Part shown: one piece after another, positions 8,471-16,792 of the stretch
Numbering within the stretch: the first letter of the stretch is position 1
How the letters are laid out: each line of letters starts with the position of its first letter
Notes under the pieces: generated by a model
Database searches by the model: none
The model's input: the letters and a program-made list of their open reading frames with translations, nothing else
Told to the model about the DNA's origin: nothing
Source: Conexibacter sp. CPCC 206217
Lineage (GTDB): Bacteria; Actinomycetota; Thermoleophilia; Solirubrobacterales; Solirubrobacteraceae
DNA length: 64,000 nt
Assembly: GCF_030646165.1 (NCBI RefSeq)
Contig: NZ_JAUTDO010000012.1
Span: 1-64,000 of the forward strand
Direction of reading: 5' to 3'
Program-made: the position numbers and the translations under genes

Positions 8471-9922
8471 CTAGTAGGCGAGAGCGAGGTCGTCGGAGTC
8501 GGTGCGACGGGCGGTGCCGTCGTCGTCAGCGGAGCCGTCCGGGCCGTCGGGCCCGGCTTCCCCGTCAGGCCGCGGCGGCGGCGCCCCGTGGCGCACCTCC
8601 TTGCAGAACAGCCACCCGCCGATCGCCGCGAGCACGCCGTACAGCAGCGTGAAGCCGACGATCGTCACGATCAACGAGAAGGCGCCGACGCGCGGTGAGT
8701 TGGCGTCGCTGGTGCGCAGCAGGCCGTAGACGACCCACGGCTGGCGGCCCATCTCGGTGAAGACCCAGCCGCTGAGGTTGGCGAGCGTCGGCAGCGCCGC
8801 GCCGGCGAGTGCCGCGCGCAGGTACCAGCGGCTGCCCTCCAGTCGCCCGGCGCGTCGCATCAGCCAGACGCCGAGCAGCGCGAGCAGGATCAGCAGCGAG
8901 CCGGCGCCGACCATCAGGCGGAAGCTCCAGTAGGTGACGGCGACGATCGGCGTGTAGTCGCCGGGGCCGTACTTCGCCTGCTCCTGGCGCTGGATCTCGT
9001 CGATCCCCTCGACCTTGCCGTTCCACGTGCCCGTCGCGAGGATCGAGAGCGCGTGCGGGATCCGCAGGTCGAATGTGGTTCTGCCGGGGTTGTGCGAGAA
9101 GTCGCCGGTCGCGAAGAGCGAGAACGAGGCCGGCTGCTTGGTCTCGAACTGGGCCTCGGCAGCGGCCATCTTCATCGGCTGCTGATCCTCCATCAGCATG
9201 CCCTGGAAGTGGCCGGAGACGGCGGTCCCGAAGGCGGCGACGAGCACGATCGGCAGCGCGAGGCGCGCCGAGCGCGACCAGACCGGGTCGGCGTCGCGGC
9301 GCAGCATCCGCCAGGCGCAGACGCCGAGCACGACCGCGCCGGCCGTGGTGGCGGCGCCGAGCAGCGTGTGCGTGAGCGCGTAGAGGGCGGTGTTGTTGGT
9401 CAGCACGTGCCAGATCGAGGTCATCTCGGCGCGGCCGGTCACCTCGTTGAGTTCATAGCCGACCGGGTGCTGCATCCATGAATTGGCCGCGAGGATGAAG
9501 TAGGCGGACAGTGCGCTGCCGAACGCGAGCGCCCAGACGCAGGCGAGGTGGACGCGCGGCGAGAGCTTGCCCCAGCCGAAGATCCAGAGTCCGAGGAAGG
9601 TCGATTCGAGGAAGAAGGCGGCGAGCCCCTCCATCGCCAGCGGTGCGCCGAAGACGTCGCCGACGTAGCGCGAGTAGCGCGACCAGTTCATGCCGAACTG
9701 GAACTCCTGCACGATGCCCGTGACGACGCCGATCGCGAGCGAGATCAGCATCAGCTTGCCCCAGAATCTGGTCATCCGGAGATAGGTCTCGTCGCCGGTG
9801 CGGTGATAGCGCGTCTGGCACAACGCCACCCATGCGGCGAGCCCGATGCTGAGCGGCACGAAGATGAAGTGGAAGAGCGTCGTGACCCCGAACTGGAGGC
9901 GGGCAAGCTCGAGCGTGTTCAT
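8471..9922 (-). CDS. cydA: Cytochrome bd quinol oxidase subunit I
   Basis: Haem-bearing catalytic subunit of cytochrome bd, 483 residues. The heme ligand His at residue 18 (TTLFHFIFVPLS) matches His19 of the E. coli protein. EGLAAFFLESTF carries the conserved acidic pair, ALTHTLLGA the second histidine ligand, and EMGRQPWVVYG the quinol-side motif. The Q-loop region is short, as in actinobacterial and Bacillus types. First gene of the cydABDC operon; the promoter must lie in 9923-10037. The hydrophilic acidic C terminus is not conserved. Confidence 0.95.
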   Translation of the reverse strand: MNTLELARLQFGVTTLFHFIFVPLSIGLAAWVALCQTRYHRTGDETYLRMTRFWGKLMLISLAIGVVTGIVQEFQFGMNWSRYSRYVGDVFGAPLAMEGLAAFFLESTFLGLWIFGWGKLSPRVHLACVWALAFGSALSAYFILAANSWMQHPVGYELNEVTGRAEMTSIWHVLTNNTALYALTHTLLGAATTAGAVVLGVCAWRMLRRDADPVWSRSARLALPIVLVAAFGTAVSGHFQGMLMEDQQPMKMAAAEAQFETKQPASFSLFATGDFSHNPGRTTFDLRIPHALSILATGTWNGKVEGIDEIQRQEQAKYGPGDYTPIVAVTYWSFRLMVGAGSLLILLALLGVWLMRRAGRLEGSRWYLRAALAGAALPTLANLSGWVFTEMGRQPWVVYGLLRTSDANSPRVGAFSLIVTIVGFTLLYGVLAAIGGWLFCKEVRHGAPPPRPDGEAGPDGPDGSADDDGTARRTDSDDLALAY

Positions 9923-10037
9923 GGCCGGCCACGCTAAGCGCGGGCGCCGCCGCGCTCATCCGGCCAACGCCGCCGAGCGATTGCGGGAAACTACGCGCCA
10001 CAAGACGTCGCGCACCGCAACCGGCCGAGGGAGCATC
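9923..10037. promoter_or_regulatory. Divergent promoter region between cydA and the coiled-coil protein gene
   Basis: 115 bases without a gene; it must hold the cyd operon promoter (minus) and the promoter of the plus-strand gene at 10038, whose ribosome binding site GAGGGAG lies at 10027-10033. I could not pick out a convincing operator. Confidence 0.5.
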
Positions 10038-10535
10038 GTGGATCAGGACAGCAGAAGAACGGACCCCAAGAGCCTGTGGGCACTGGCGATCGGCGGCATC
10101 GGCGTGGTCGTCGCGATCGTCGCCATGATCTTTGCGATCGGCGCCAAGAACGACACCAACGACGACGTCAGAGTGACTGCTGCGGTCGAGCGACAGGTGA
10201 GAGCAGCCGTCGCGTCGGTCCAGGGAGAGCTGCAGAACGACACGAGATCCGCCGAGGACGTCATCGCGCGCCTGAGATCCGGCGCCTCCGCCGCCGCCCG
10301 CGCCCGCCGCTCGCTCCAGCGCGAGGCGAACGCCAACAGAGCCGGCGTCGCGGTCAACCAGGGTGACATCCAGAGACTCCAGGGCAGCATCGACACCCTC
10401 AACTCCCAGTACGCGAGATTGAACGACACCGTCGGCGGCCTCGTGATCGACGTCAGAGAACTGCAGATCCGCGTGAGAGCGTTGGAGACCGCTCCGAGAC
10501 CGGCGGACGAGGCTGGTGGCGGCGACGGGAACTAG
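10038..10535 (+). CDS. Membrane-anchored coiled-coil protein, function unknown
   Basis: 165 residues. The GTG start follows GAGGGAG by four bases. A single membrane segment at about 14-36 (LWALAIGGIGVVVAIVAMIF) is followed by a long helical, heptad-like region rich in Gln, Arg, Asn and Asp (about 45-150), so the protein is probably anchored with an extracytoplasmic or cytoplasmic coiled coil. Most arginines use AGA, unlike the neighbouring cyd genes. I do not recognise a family. Confidence 0.7.
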   Translation: MDQDSRRTDPKSLWALAIGGIGVVVAIVAMIFAIGAKNDTNDDVRVTAAVERQVRAAVASVQGELQNDTRSAEDVIARLRSGASAAARARRSLQREANANRAGVAVNQGDIQRLQGSIDTLNSQYARLNDTVGGLVIDVRELQIRVRALETAPRPADEAGGGDGN

Positions 10536-10598
10536 CCGCCTGGACGATCGGCGACCCACGAAGCACGGCGGAAAGTCGGCGCGGCGTCCGCCCGGATG

Positions 10599-10621
10599 TT
10601 TCGTACCGCCCGGTAACGAAC
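10599..10621. promoter_or_regulatory. Palindromic operator candidate upstream of TetR gene
   Basis: An almost perfect inverted repeat, TTCGT-ACCG-cc-CGGT-a-ACGAA, ends 17 bases before the TetR start codon. A possible -10 TAACAT follows at 10625-10630. Position and form fit autorepression by the TetR protein. Confidence 0.5.
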
Positions 10622-10638
10622 CGCTAACATCCGTGGCC

Positions 10639-11214
10639 ATGGCCCGACCTCGCGAGTTTGACGAGCAGCGCGTCCTGCGCGCCGCCGCCGGCGTCTTCCG
10701 CCGTCACGGTTACGCCGGCGCGTCGCTGCAGGAGCTGACGCAGGCGACCGGCCTCGGCAAGGGCAGCCTCTACGGTGCCTTCGGCAGCAAGCACGGCCTC
10801 TACCTCGCCGCGCTCGATCAGTACTACACGCCCGGCGAGGGGCAGGCGCTCGACCACTCCGGCGCCCCGGCGATCGAAGAACTGCGCACGTACATGGCGG
10901 ACGCCGCCGCCGGCAGCAGCGACGGCTCGCCCAGCTGCCTGCTGACGAGCGCCACGGCGGAGCTGTCCGGTCGCGACGATCCCGTCTCGCAGCGCGTCAA
11001 CGCGGCCTTCGACGACATCTCCGCGATGCTGCGAGCGCGCGTCGTGCGCGGCCAGACCGACGGCACGATCGCCGCCGAGGTCGATCCGCAGACCGCCGCC
11101 GACCTGCTGCTGGCGGTCGCGCGCGGGATCGAGGTGCTCGGGCACGCCGGGATCGAGCGCGAGCGGCTCGTCAATGCAGCCGAGGCGGCCGTCGCGGCGC
11201 TCACAGCCGAATAG
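10639..11214 (+). CDS. TetR/AcrR family transcriptional regulator
   Basis: 191 residues. N-terminal DNA-binding domain: RVLRAAAGVFRRHGYAGAS leads into the helix-turn-helix TQATGLGKGSLYGAFGSK at about 32-50, then a C-terminal ligand-binding domain of the kind seen in AcrR/NemR-like regulators. The ATG fits the family's usual N-terminal length; the in-frame extension upstream runs through the operator-like palindrome and is unlikely to be translated. Likely autoregulated through that palindrome. The 3' end abuts an antisense relic of a VOC gene, which may once have been a target. Confidence 0.88.
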   Translation: MARPREFDEQRVLRAAAGVFRRHGYAGASLQELTQATGLGKGSLYGAFGSKHGLYLAALDQYYTPGEGQALDHSGAPAIEELRTYMADAAAGSSDGSPSCLLTSATAELSGRDDPVSQRVNAAFDDISAMLRARVVRGQTDGTIAAEVDPQTAADLLLAVARGIEVLGHAGIERERLVNAAEAAVAALTAE

Positions 11215-11282
11215 AACGCGCGCGCCCGCTCCAGATCCCGCGCCGGGAGCCGCGTCGCGACGCGGCTGTCGTCGAGGGTCAT
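11208..11282 (-). pseudogene. Truncated VOC/glyoxalase-family gene fragment
   Basis: Reading from an ATG at 11282 on the minus strand, the first 25 codons give VATRLPARDLERARAFYS, the standard N-terminal strand-helix of vicinal-oxygen-chelate (glyoxalase/bleomycin-resistance) proteins. The likeness stops exactly where the frame enters the 3' end of the TetR gene; the remaining frame is antisense to it. Best read as a gene truncated by deletion, leaving only its start. Confidence 0.5.
11248..11267. repeat. 20-bp perfect palindrome
   Basis: AGCCGCGTCGCGACGCGGCT is its own reverse complement and lies 33 bases after the TetR stop, inside the VOC relic. It could serve as a transcript-ending hairpin for the TetR gene, though no U tract follows. 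Confidence 0.5.
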
Positions 11283-11343
11283 CGTGACTGGGATCTGCGC
11301 ATGCGCCGATTCTCATCGCCGCCGCGGCGGGTAGGACGGTGCG

Positions 11344-11946
11344 ATGACCTCTCGATTTCGCCTGCTCGCCGTCCTGATCGGACTCGTCACCGTCGGCCCG
11401 GCACTGGCCATTGCCGGCAGCCCGGCGCTGGCAGCGGCCGGCCCGGAGCTGACCGTCGCCTCGGGCAACACCGCGCCCGACGGCAGCGGCTTCCCCTGGC
11501 AGGTCCGCGCCAGACGCGACGCGATCGGCGGCATCCCGTCGCTCTGCCTCGTGGCCGACCACAGCTGGGATCCCGGCGGCCAGTCGTTCGGCAACGCCTC
11601 GACTGCGTGCATGGCCGGTCGTTCCGCCGACGGCTTCACCCTCCACGCCGTCACGTGCAGAGGCATCTTCGTGGCGCTCGCGAGAGCCAGCGCGGGCGAC
11701 AGAACGATCCGCAAGGTCGCGTTCGCGGTCGACAGAGGCGCGCGCAGCATCCAGCTGGCCTTCGCGGGCGGCGAGCGCATGACGCTGCGCACGCACGCGG
11801 CGCCGAAGGCGCTGCGCCTGCCCGTCCGCCTCGCATGGCTCGTCGACGGCGGCGAGGCGTACCCGACCCGCGCGACCTCATACGGGCGCAAGGGGTCCAA
11901 GCGCAGAGCCGTGCTCGGGAAGTGGACGACGCGGACGCGCTGTTAG
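11344..11946 (+). CDS. Exported protein of unknown function
   Basis: 200 residues with a clear Sec signal peptide: MTSRFRLLAVLIGLVTVG, hydrophobic core to about 22, likely cleavage after ALA (residues 28-30). The mature part has four cysteines (SLCLVAD, STACMAG, VTCRG and the C-terminal residue) that could form disulfides, a Trp-containing middle, and no family motif known to me. AGA is frequent among the arginines. No operon partner: the next gene is convergent. Confidence 0.65.
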   Translation: MTSRFRLLAVLIGLVTVGPALAIAGSPALAAAGPELTVASGNTAPDGSGFPWQVRARRDAIGGIPSLCLVADHSWDPGGQSFGNASTACMAGRSADGFTLHAVTCRGIFVALARASAGDRTIRKVAFAVDRGARSIQLAFAGGERMTLRTHAAPKALRLPVRLAWLVDGGEAYPTRATSYGRKGSKRRAVLGKWTTRTRC

Positions 11947-11976
11947 CCCGACAGCGGATCGCTCAGCGCCGCCCGC

Positions 11977-12564
11977 TCAGGACTGGAACGTCGCGAGCAG
12001 CTCGACCGGTTCGTCCACCACGCCGGACCAGTGCGGTGTCCAGGTGCTGAACTGGGCCGCCTCGCCCGGCATCAGCACGCGCTCCTCGTCGCCGAGCACG
12101 AGCCGCAAGCGACCGCTCAGGACGTGCAGCCACTCGTGGCCGGCGTGGACGCGCGGGTTGGGATCGCGCTCGCGCAGGTGGGCCGGCAGCAGGATGCGGC
12201 AGGTGAGCATCCCACCGGCCGCCTCCTTCCCCACCGGCACGAACGTCACGCCGTTGGGCGATCTCCACGGTCTCGCGGTGTCCGGTCGCGACGGCCGCGC
12301 CGGTGCCGGTGCACGCGCCGCCAGCAGTTCGTCGGTCGGCACGCCGAGGGCGCGCGCGAGCGACGGCAGGTGAGCGAGCGTGAGGCGGCGGGCGCCGGAT
12401 TCGAGGCGGCTCAGCATCGACGTGTCCATGCCGGCCTCCGCGGCGACCTCCGCGAGCGTCAGCGAACGCTGCAGGCGCAGCTCCCGCAGTCGCGCGCGGA
12501 CGCGGCCTTCGACGTCGTCGTCGGGCCGGTGTCCGGAGCGCGCCGCGGGCTCATTCGCCGACAT
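11977..12564 (-). CDS. XRE-family regulator with C-terminal cupin sensor domain
   Basis: 195 residues. Helix-turn-helix at about 20-75 (LTLAEVAAEAGMDTSMLSRL), then a cupin_2 barrel at about 115-190 with metal-site-like HAGHEWLHVLSG and a late FSTWTPHWSG. Proteins with this design bind a small metabolite in the cupin and often control an adjacent catabolic or efflux gene. The ATG at 12564 follows the conserved length; the longer frame is arginine-rich. It sits just downstream of the sulfonate-type cluster's GntR gene on the same strand, with a 150-base gap, so it is probably independent. Confidence 0.83.
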   Translation of the reverse strand: MSANEPAARSGHRPDDDVEGRVRARLRELRLQRSLTLAEVAAEAGMDTSMLSRLESGARRLTLAHLPSLARALGVPTDELLAARAPAPARPSRPDTARPWRSPNGVTFVPVGKEAAGGMLTCRILLPAHLRERDPNPRVHAGHEWLHVLSGRLRLVLGDEERVLMPGEAAQFSTWTPHWSGVVDEPVELLATFQS

Positions 12565-12714
12565 GGCAAGCGCTCTCGTCAGGCGGGAGGGGTAGCGAAC
12601 ACGCTCAAGAGCGTAGTACGCGAGACGCGGCGGATCGCTCCGATCCGAACCGCTCGCGCCCGACCGGCGGCACGACTCCACCGGCAGGACCGCTGAACGC
12701 GGCACCCGACACGC

Positions 12715-13530
12715 TCACCGCCCCGCGTCGCCGTCGATACGCCCGTGCGCCGCGACCTCGGTGCGGGCAAGGTGCTCCAGCATCAGGTCGTGGGCTGCGA
12801 TCGGGTCGCGCGCGGCGATCGCGTCGACCAGGCGGCGGTGGTCGTCGAGCGTCTGGCGCAGGCGGCCGCGGTAGCGCTGGGTGGTGACGATCTGCTCGTC
12901 GTGGAGGTCCTGGATCGCCTCCAGGATCCTGCGCAGGACGGCGTTGCCCGAGCAGACGGCCAGCTCGACGTGCAGCTCGGTGTCGCAGGCGCGCAGGGCG
13001 TCGTAGTCGGGCGGCTCGACGGCGCTCGCCGCCTCCATCCGGGCGACGATGCTGCGCAGGCGGGCGATCCCCGCCTCGTCGGCGCGTGCGGCGGCCCACT
13101 GCGCCGAGGCCGGCTCCAGCAGGCGGCGCACGGCCAGCAGCTCGTCGAGCGCGGCGCGCTGGCGCATCATCACCGTCGTCAGCTGCTCGACCGTCGCATC
13201 GACGTTGCGCGGCGCGACGAACATGCCGCGGCGGCCGCGCACCTCCACCAGGCCCTGCGCCGACAGCGTGCGGATCGCCTCGCGGATCGGCATGCGGCTG
13301 ACGCCGAGCCGCTCCGCCAGCTCGCGCTCCGTCGGCAGCCGCTCGCCCGGCGACACCTCGCCGGTCTCGATCATCGCGCGCACATGCCGCTCGATGCGGT
13401 TGTGCAGCGCGCCCTGAGAGGGCTCGGCGGCGGCGTCGCCGGCAGTCGCCGCGCGCTCGGGCGCGACGCCGGCCGCTTCGACGCTCGCGGCCGCGCGCTC
13501 ATCACCGACCTGGTCAGCTCTGACGCTCAC
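12715..13530 (-). CDS. GntR-family (FadR/FCD subfamily) transcriptional regulator
   Basis: 271 residues: a 40-residue variable N terminus, winged helix at about 45-110 (PTERELAERLGVSRMPIREA), then the all-helical FCD ligand domain with its metal-binding histidines (TELHVEL, DDHRRLVDAI, EHLAR). It overlaps the cupin gene's end by 17 bases and closes the minus-strand catabolic operon. The FCD subfamily binds TGGT-n2-ACCA-type operators, and such a site lies in the cluster's divergent promoter (19694-19703), making it the likely local repressor. Effector unknown; FCD ligands are usually small organic acids. Confidence 0.88.
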   Translation of the reverse strand: MSVRADQVGDERAAASVEAAGVAPERAATAGDAAAEPSQGALHNRIERHVRAMIETGEVSPGERLPTERELAERLGVSRMPIREAIRTLSAQGLVEVRGRRGMFVAPRNVDATVEQLTTVMMRQRAALDELLAVRRLLEPASAQWAAARADEAGIARLRSIVARMEAASAVEPPDYDALRACDTELHVELAVCSGNAVLRRILEAIQDLHDEQIVTTQRYRGRLRQTLDDHRRLVDAIAARDPIAAHDLMLEHLARTEVAAHGRIDGDAGR

Positions 13531-13903
13531 CGAACCGCACCTCCTCCCCGTCCAGCTCGAGCGTCTGGGGCATCCCCTCCGCCGGGAAGACGCACAGCAG
13601 GCGCAGCGGGGTCGCCGGGGCGACGGGGGCCGCGAGCGTCACGTGCGCGACGCCCGCCGGCACCACCACCACGTCGCCCACGCGCAGCGACCGCCGCTCG
13701 CCGGCCTGCCAGTGCTCGCCGGCTCCGCTCAGCACGTGGATCAGCTCCGCGCACGCCGGATGCACGTGCGGGCTGCGGCGCTGCTCGGAGACCTCGACGA
13801 CGCGCACGGTGACACCGTGCGCGGCCGCGTCCGGGAGCGGATCGGCCGCTCGCCGTCCGGGCAGCTCGCGGAACGCGAGCTCGTCGAGGGATCCCGCGAT
13901 CAT
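13514..13903 (-). CDS. Small single-domain cupin protein
   Basis: 129 residues forming one cupin_2 barrel: metal-ligand motif SPHVHPACAELIHVLSG (His-x-His...Glu...) at about 44-60 and the second motif VPAGVAHVTL near 86-95. It is coupled to the upstream oxidoreductase by an ATGA overlap. Such cupins in catabolic operons act as sugar-acid isomerases, lyases or ligand-binding proteins; which one cannot be told here. Confidence 0.8.
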   Translation of the reverse strand: MIAGSLDELAFRELPGRRAADPLPDAAAHGVTVRVVEVSEQRRSPHVHPACAELIHVLSGAGEHWQAGERRSLRVGDVVVVPAGVAHVTLAAPVAPATPLRLLCVFPAEGMPQTLELDGEEVRFGERQS

Positions 13904-14961
13904 GCGATCGCCGCGCCCGCTCCCTCGAGCACCTCGGCCAGCTCGACCGCCTGGCCGTTGCGCTCGGACGACAGCAGCGACGCGTGCACGACCGCCAGCG
14001 CCCGCGTCGCCTCGCGCGCGCCGACCTCGACCGTCGCCTCGCCGCGGATCGCGCGGCCGAACTCCTCCAGCTGCTCGCGGAACATGTCCGTCGGCGCGAG
14101 CGTCAGCGGCGTGCGCTCGGACTCGCCGTAGCCCTGCGACAGCAGCGTCGAGTGCGCGTCGGCCTCGTGCGACTCGTGCCAGTGCGTGAAGTCGAGGTCG
14201 TAGCGCAGGTTCGCCTTCGTGCCCTGCAGGTTGAGCGTGTAGACGCCCGGCGACGCCCAGCCGCAGCCGATGTAGCCCAGGGCACCGCTCTCGAACTCGA
14301 GGATCGCCATCACGGCGTCCGGGACCTCGGCTCTCGTGAACAGCCGGCGCGCGTGCGCGCTGACCGATCTGACCGGCCCGAGCAGGTACTGCAGGTTGTC
14401 AGCGTGATGGACACCGAGCTGAATCATCGTGCCACCGGGGCTGCGGTCGCTGAAGTAGCGCCACGTGTCGGTCGTCAGCTCGAGGCCGCGCTCGTTGGAG
14501 AAGTTCGCCTCCGCCAGCGACACGTCGCCGAGACGGCCGTCCTCGATCCACGCCTTCTGCTCGCGCGAGCCGGCGAGGCGGCGGGCGGAATGGCCGACCG
14601 CGAGCACCTTGCCGGTGCGCTCGGCGACGGCGGCGATCTCGGCCGCGTCCTGCAGCGTGTGGGCGATCGGCTTGTCGACGTAGACGCCCTTGCCGGCCTC
14701 CAGCGCCTGCACGATCAGCTCGCGATGCGTGTCGTTCGGCGTCGTGACGATGATCCCCTCGACGGCCGGATCGGCGAGCAGCTGCTCGAAGCTCGACGCC
14801 GCGTTGGGCACGCCGAACTCCTCCTGGAAGGCGGTGCGGCGGGCCTCGTCGCGGCTGAAGCAGCTGACCAGCTCGACGGCGTCGCCGCGCTGGATGCCGC
14901 GCGTCAGCACCTTCGCCCAGCGACCCAGGCCGACCGGCGCGAGCCCGATCTTCTCACCCAT
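13900..14961 (-). CDS. Gfo/Idh/MocA-family NAD(P)-dependent oxidoreductase
   Basis: 353 residues. Rossmann start GLAPVGLGRWAKVLTRG at about 5-21, VTTPNDTHRE, and the family's EKP-type motif as VDKPIAHT at about 93-100, where the lysine is catalytic in the family; the C-terminal alpha/beta domain holds LGVHHADN. It would oxidise or epimerise a polyol, sugar or related hydroxy compound. The start at 14961 overlaps the end of the creatininase gene by 8 bases and the stop overlaps the cupin start. One recently described branch of this family contains NAD-dependent sulfoquinovosidases, an attractive but unproven option here. Confidence 0.87.
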   Translation of the reverse strand: MGEKIGLAPVGLGRWAKVLTRGIQRGDAVELVSCFSRDEARRTAFQEEFGVPNAASSFEQLLADPAVEGIIVTTPNDTHRELIVQALEAGKGVYVDKPIAHTLQDAAEIAAVAERTGKVLAVGHSARRLAGSREQKAWIEDGRLGDVSLAEANFSNERGLELTTDTWRYFSDRSPGGTMIQLGVHHADNLQYLLGPVRSVSAHARRLFTRAEVPDAVMAILEFESGALGYIGCGWASPGVYTLNLQGTKANLRYDLDFTHWHESHEADAHSTLLSQGYGESERTPLTLAPTDMFREQLEEFGRAIRGEATVEVGAREATRALAVVHASLLSSERNGQAVELAEVLEGAGAAIA

Positions 14962-15751
14962 CTTGATCGTTCCTCTTCTCGTGCATGACGCCACTCTCGT
15001 GGCCTTGTGAGACATCCAGCACCGCGCGCACCTGGCGCGCGAGGTCGTCGGCGAGCGTCGCCGCGAAGGCCGAGGCGCGCTGCGGCGTGGCCCAGTGCGG
15101 ATCGCCGTACCAGCCGGCGGGATCCAGCTCCGCGACGTCGGTGACGAAGCCGTGCACCTCGCGCCCGCGCCGCATCGCGTCGACCGCGAAGCCGCGCTCG
15201 GAGCGCTCGCTCGCCGCGACGCCGTCCAGCCGCAGCAGGTCGGGCGCGGCGGCGAGCACGGCGAGCGTCTCGATCGAGCCGCCGTGCGTCAGCTCGCCGC
15301 CGTCGCCGGCGTAGACGCGCTGGGCGGTGTAACAGGCCTGCGCGAGCACCGCGGTGACGCCGTGCTCGCGCTGCAACTCGGCGCCGACGGCTTCCAGCGC
15401 CGCGCTGTTGCCCTCGTGCCAGTTGACCCACACGAGCGTCTCGACGCCCATCGCGACGAGCTCCTCGCCGACGTCGCGCACGAGCGCCTCGAACGTCGCG
15501 CGGCGCAGCGAGACGGTGCCGGGGCGACCACGGTGCAACGGCGTCACGCCGTAGGGGCCGAGCGGGACGTTGAGCGCGTCGAGCCGCTCGGCGAGGACTT
15601 CGGAGACCAGCTCGGCCGCCAGCGTGTCGGTCGCGCACGGCAGGTGCGGACCGTGCTGCTCGATCGACCCGACCGGCAGCACCGCGATCGGCGAGCGCGC
15701 GATCGCCGCGGCGACGGCGGGGCTGGTGAGATCGCCGAGCGAGCGACTCAC
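14954..15751 (-). CDS. Creatininase-family amidohydrolase
   Basis: 265 residues. Metal-site motif LPVGSIEQHGPHLPCATDT (Glu, His and Asp ligands) at about 22-40, then VNWHEGNSAALE where most relatives have NGHGGN. The family opens cyclic amides or hydrolyses formamides (creatinine, formamidopyrimidines, MftE peptide). The GTG start at 15751 overlaps the stop of the preceding dehydrogenase gene (GTGA), while the longer frame is arginine-rich noise. Within a sulfolactate-type operon the substrate is probably an amide or lactam-like derivative; not identifiable from sequence. Confidence 0.83.
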   Translation of the reverse strand: MSRSLGDLTSPAVAAAIARSPIAVLPVGSIEQHGPHLPCATDTLAAELVSEVLAERLDALNVPLGPYGVTPLHRGRPGTVSLRRATFEALVRDVGEELVAMGVETLVWVNWHEGNSAALEAVGAELQREHGVTAVLAQACYTAQRVYAGDGGELTHGGSIETLAVLAAAPDLLRLDGVAASERSERGFAVDAMRRGREVHGFVTDVAELDPAGWYGDPHWATPQRASAFAATLADDLARQVRAVLDVSQGHESGVMHEKRNDQDG

Positions 15752-16788
15752 GACTTGCCCTCGACGCCGGCAGAAGGAGCCCGCTGGGCGAGTTCTTCGG
15801 ACCGAACCCCAGGCCGCAGGCCGAGCGGTTCGGCGACGACCTCGCGCGGACGCTCCCCGCGCAGCAACCGCGCGGCCTCCTCGGCCGCGCCACGACGTTG
15901 CAGCACTTCGCTCTCCTCCGTGTACCACGACATGTGCGGCGTCAGTATGAGACGGTCGGCGACTGTTGCGGGGAAGTCGATTGCCAGCGGCTCGACGGGG
16001 AAGACGTCAAGTGCCGCCGTGAGGCCGCGATCGTCACCCAATGCGGCCACGAGCGCGTCCAGATCGATCAAGGATCCGCGCGCGGTGTTGACGAGCAGCG
16101 CACGCTCGCGCAGCAGTCCCAACTCGGCCGCGCCGATCAGTGCGCTGCCGTCGGCGTTGCCGGGCGCGTGCAGCGTGATCACGTCGCTGGCGCGGAGCAG
16201 ATCTTCCAAGGAGTCGGCCTTCCTGATCTGAGGATCGTCGGCCGCTCCCGCCACCGGATCGAACACCACCACGCTGAACCCGACCCCGGCCAGCAGCGAC
16301 GCGACCCGGCGCCCGATCCGGCCGTAGCCGACGACGCCCGCGGTCAGCGCCGACGGCAGGTGCAGCGGCCGCAGCCCCGCGATCCCCCAGCCGCCGCCGC
16401 GCACGTGGCGGTCGGCCTCCGTCAGCCGCCGCAACCCCGCCAGCACCAGCGTCAGCGCGTGCAGCGCGACCGCCTCGGTGCCGGCGTCGGGCACGCGTGC
16501 GACCCAGATCCCTGCGGCGCGCGCGGCGTCGAGGTCGACCGTCTCGACCCCGGCGCCCGCGCGCACGATCCCGCGACACGACAGCCGCTGCAGCACCGCC
16601 GCGTCGAAGCGCGGCGCGGAGCCGGCGACGATCACCTCGGCGTCGCCGGCGACCGCGACCAGCTCGTCGGCGTCGCCGCCCCAGCCGCGCGTCAGCTCGA
16701 CGCCCAGCCCGGCGAGGACCTCCTCCTCGATCGCGAGGTCGGCGTAGCGCGAGCCGACCACCGCGACCTGTCGTGTCGCATCGCTCAT
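15748..16788 (-). CDS. D-isomer-specific 2-hydroxyacid dehydrogenase (possibly sulfolactate dehydrogenase)
   Basis: 346 residues, NAD-binding domain with GVVGYGRIGRRVASLL at about 148-163. Catalytic residues are present: Arg in VNTARGSLID, Glu in ALDVFPVEP, His in LTPHMSWYTEES. The family reduces 2-oxoacids to D-2-hydroxyacids; the (S)-sulfolactate dehydrogenase SlcC belongs to it. Being two genes from an Ssu-type binding protein and divergent from suyAB-like genes, a role in interconverting sulfopyruvate and sulfolactate is a reasonable inference, but phosphoglycerate-like substrates cannot be excluded. It starts 5 bases after the binding-protein gene. Confidence 0.85.
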   Translation of the reverse strand: MSDATRQVAVVGSRYADLAIEEEVLAGLGVELTRGWGGDADELVAVAGDAEVIVAGSAPRFDAAVLQRLSCRGIVRAGAGVETVDLDAARAAGIWVARVPDAGTEAVALHALTLVLAGLRRLTEADRHVRGGGWGIAGLRPLHLPSALTAGVVGYGRIGRRVASLLAGVGFSVVVFDPVAGAADDPQIRKADSLEDLLRASDVITLHAPGNADGSALIGAAELGLLRERALLVNTARGSLIDLDALVAALGDDRGLTAALDVFPVEPLAIDFPATVADRLILTPHMSWYTEESEVLQRRGAAEEAARLLRGERPREVVAEPLGLRPGVRSEELAQRAPSAGVEGKS

Positions 16789-16792
16789 CGGA

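Noticed and set aside
13900-14961. Assignment of the Gfo/Idh/MocA protein as a sulfoquinovosidase
   Set aside because: Attractive by context, but the family is huge and no specific active-site marker can be verified by eye.
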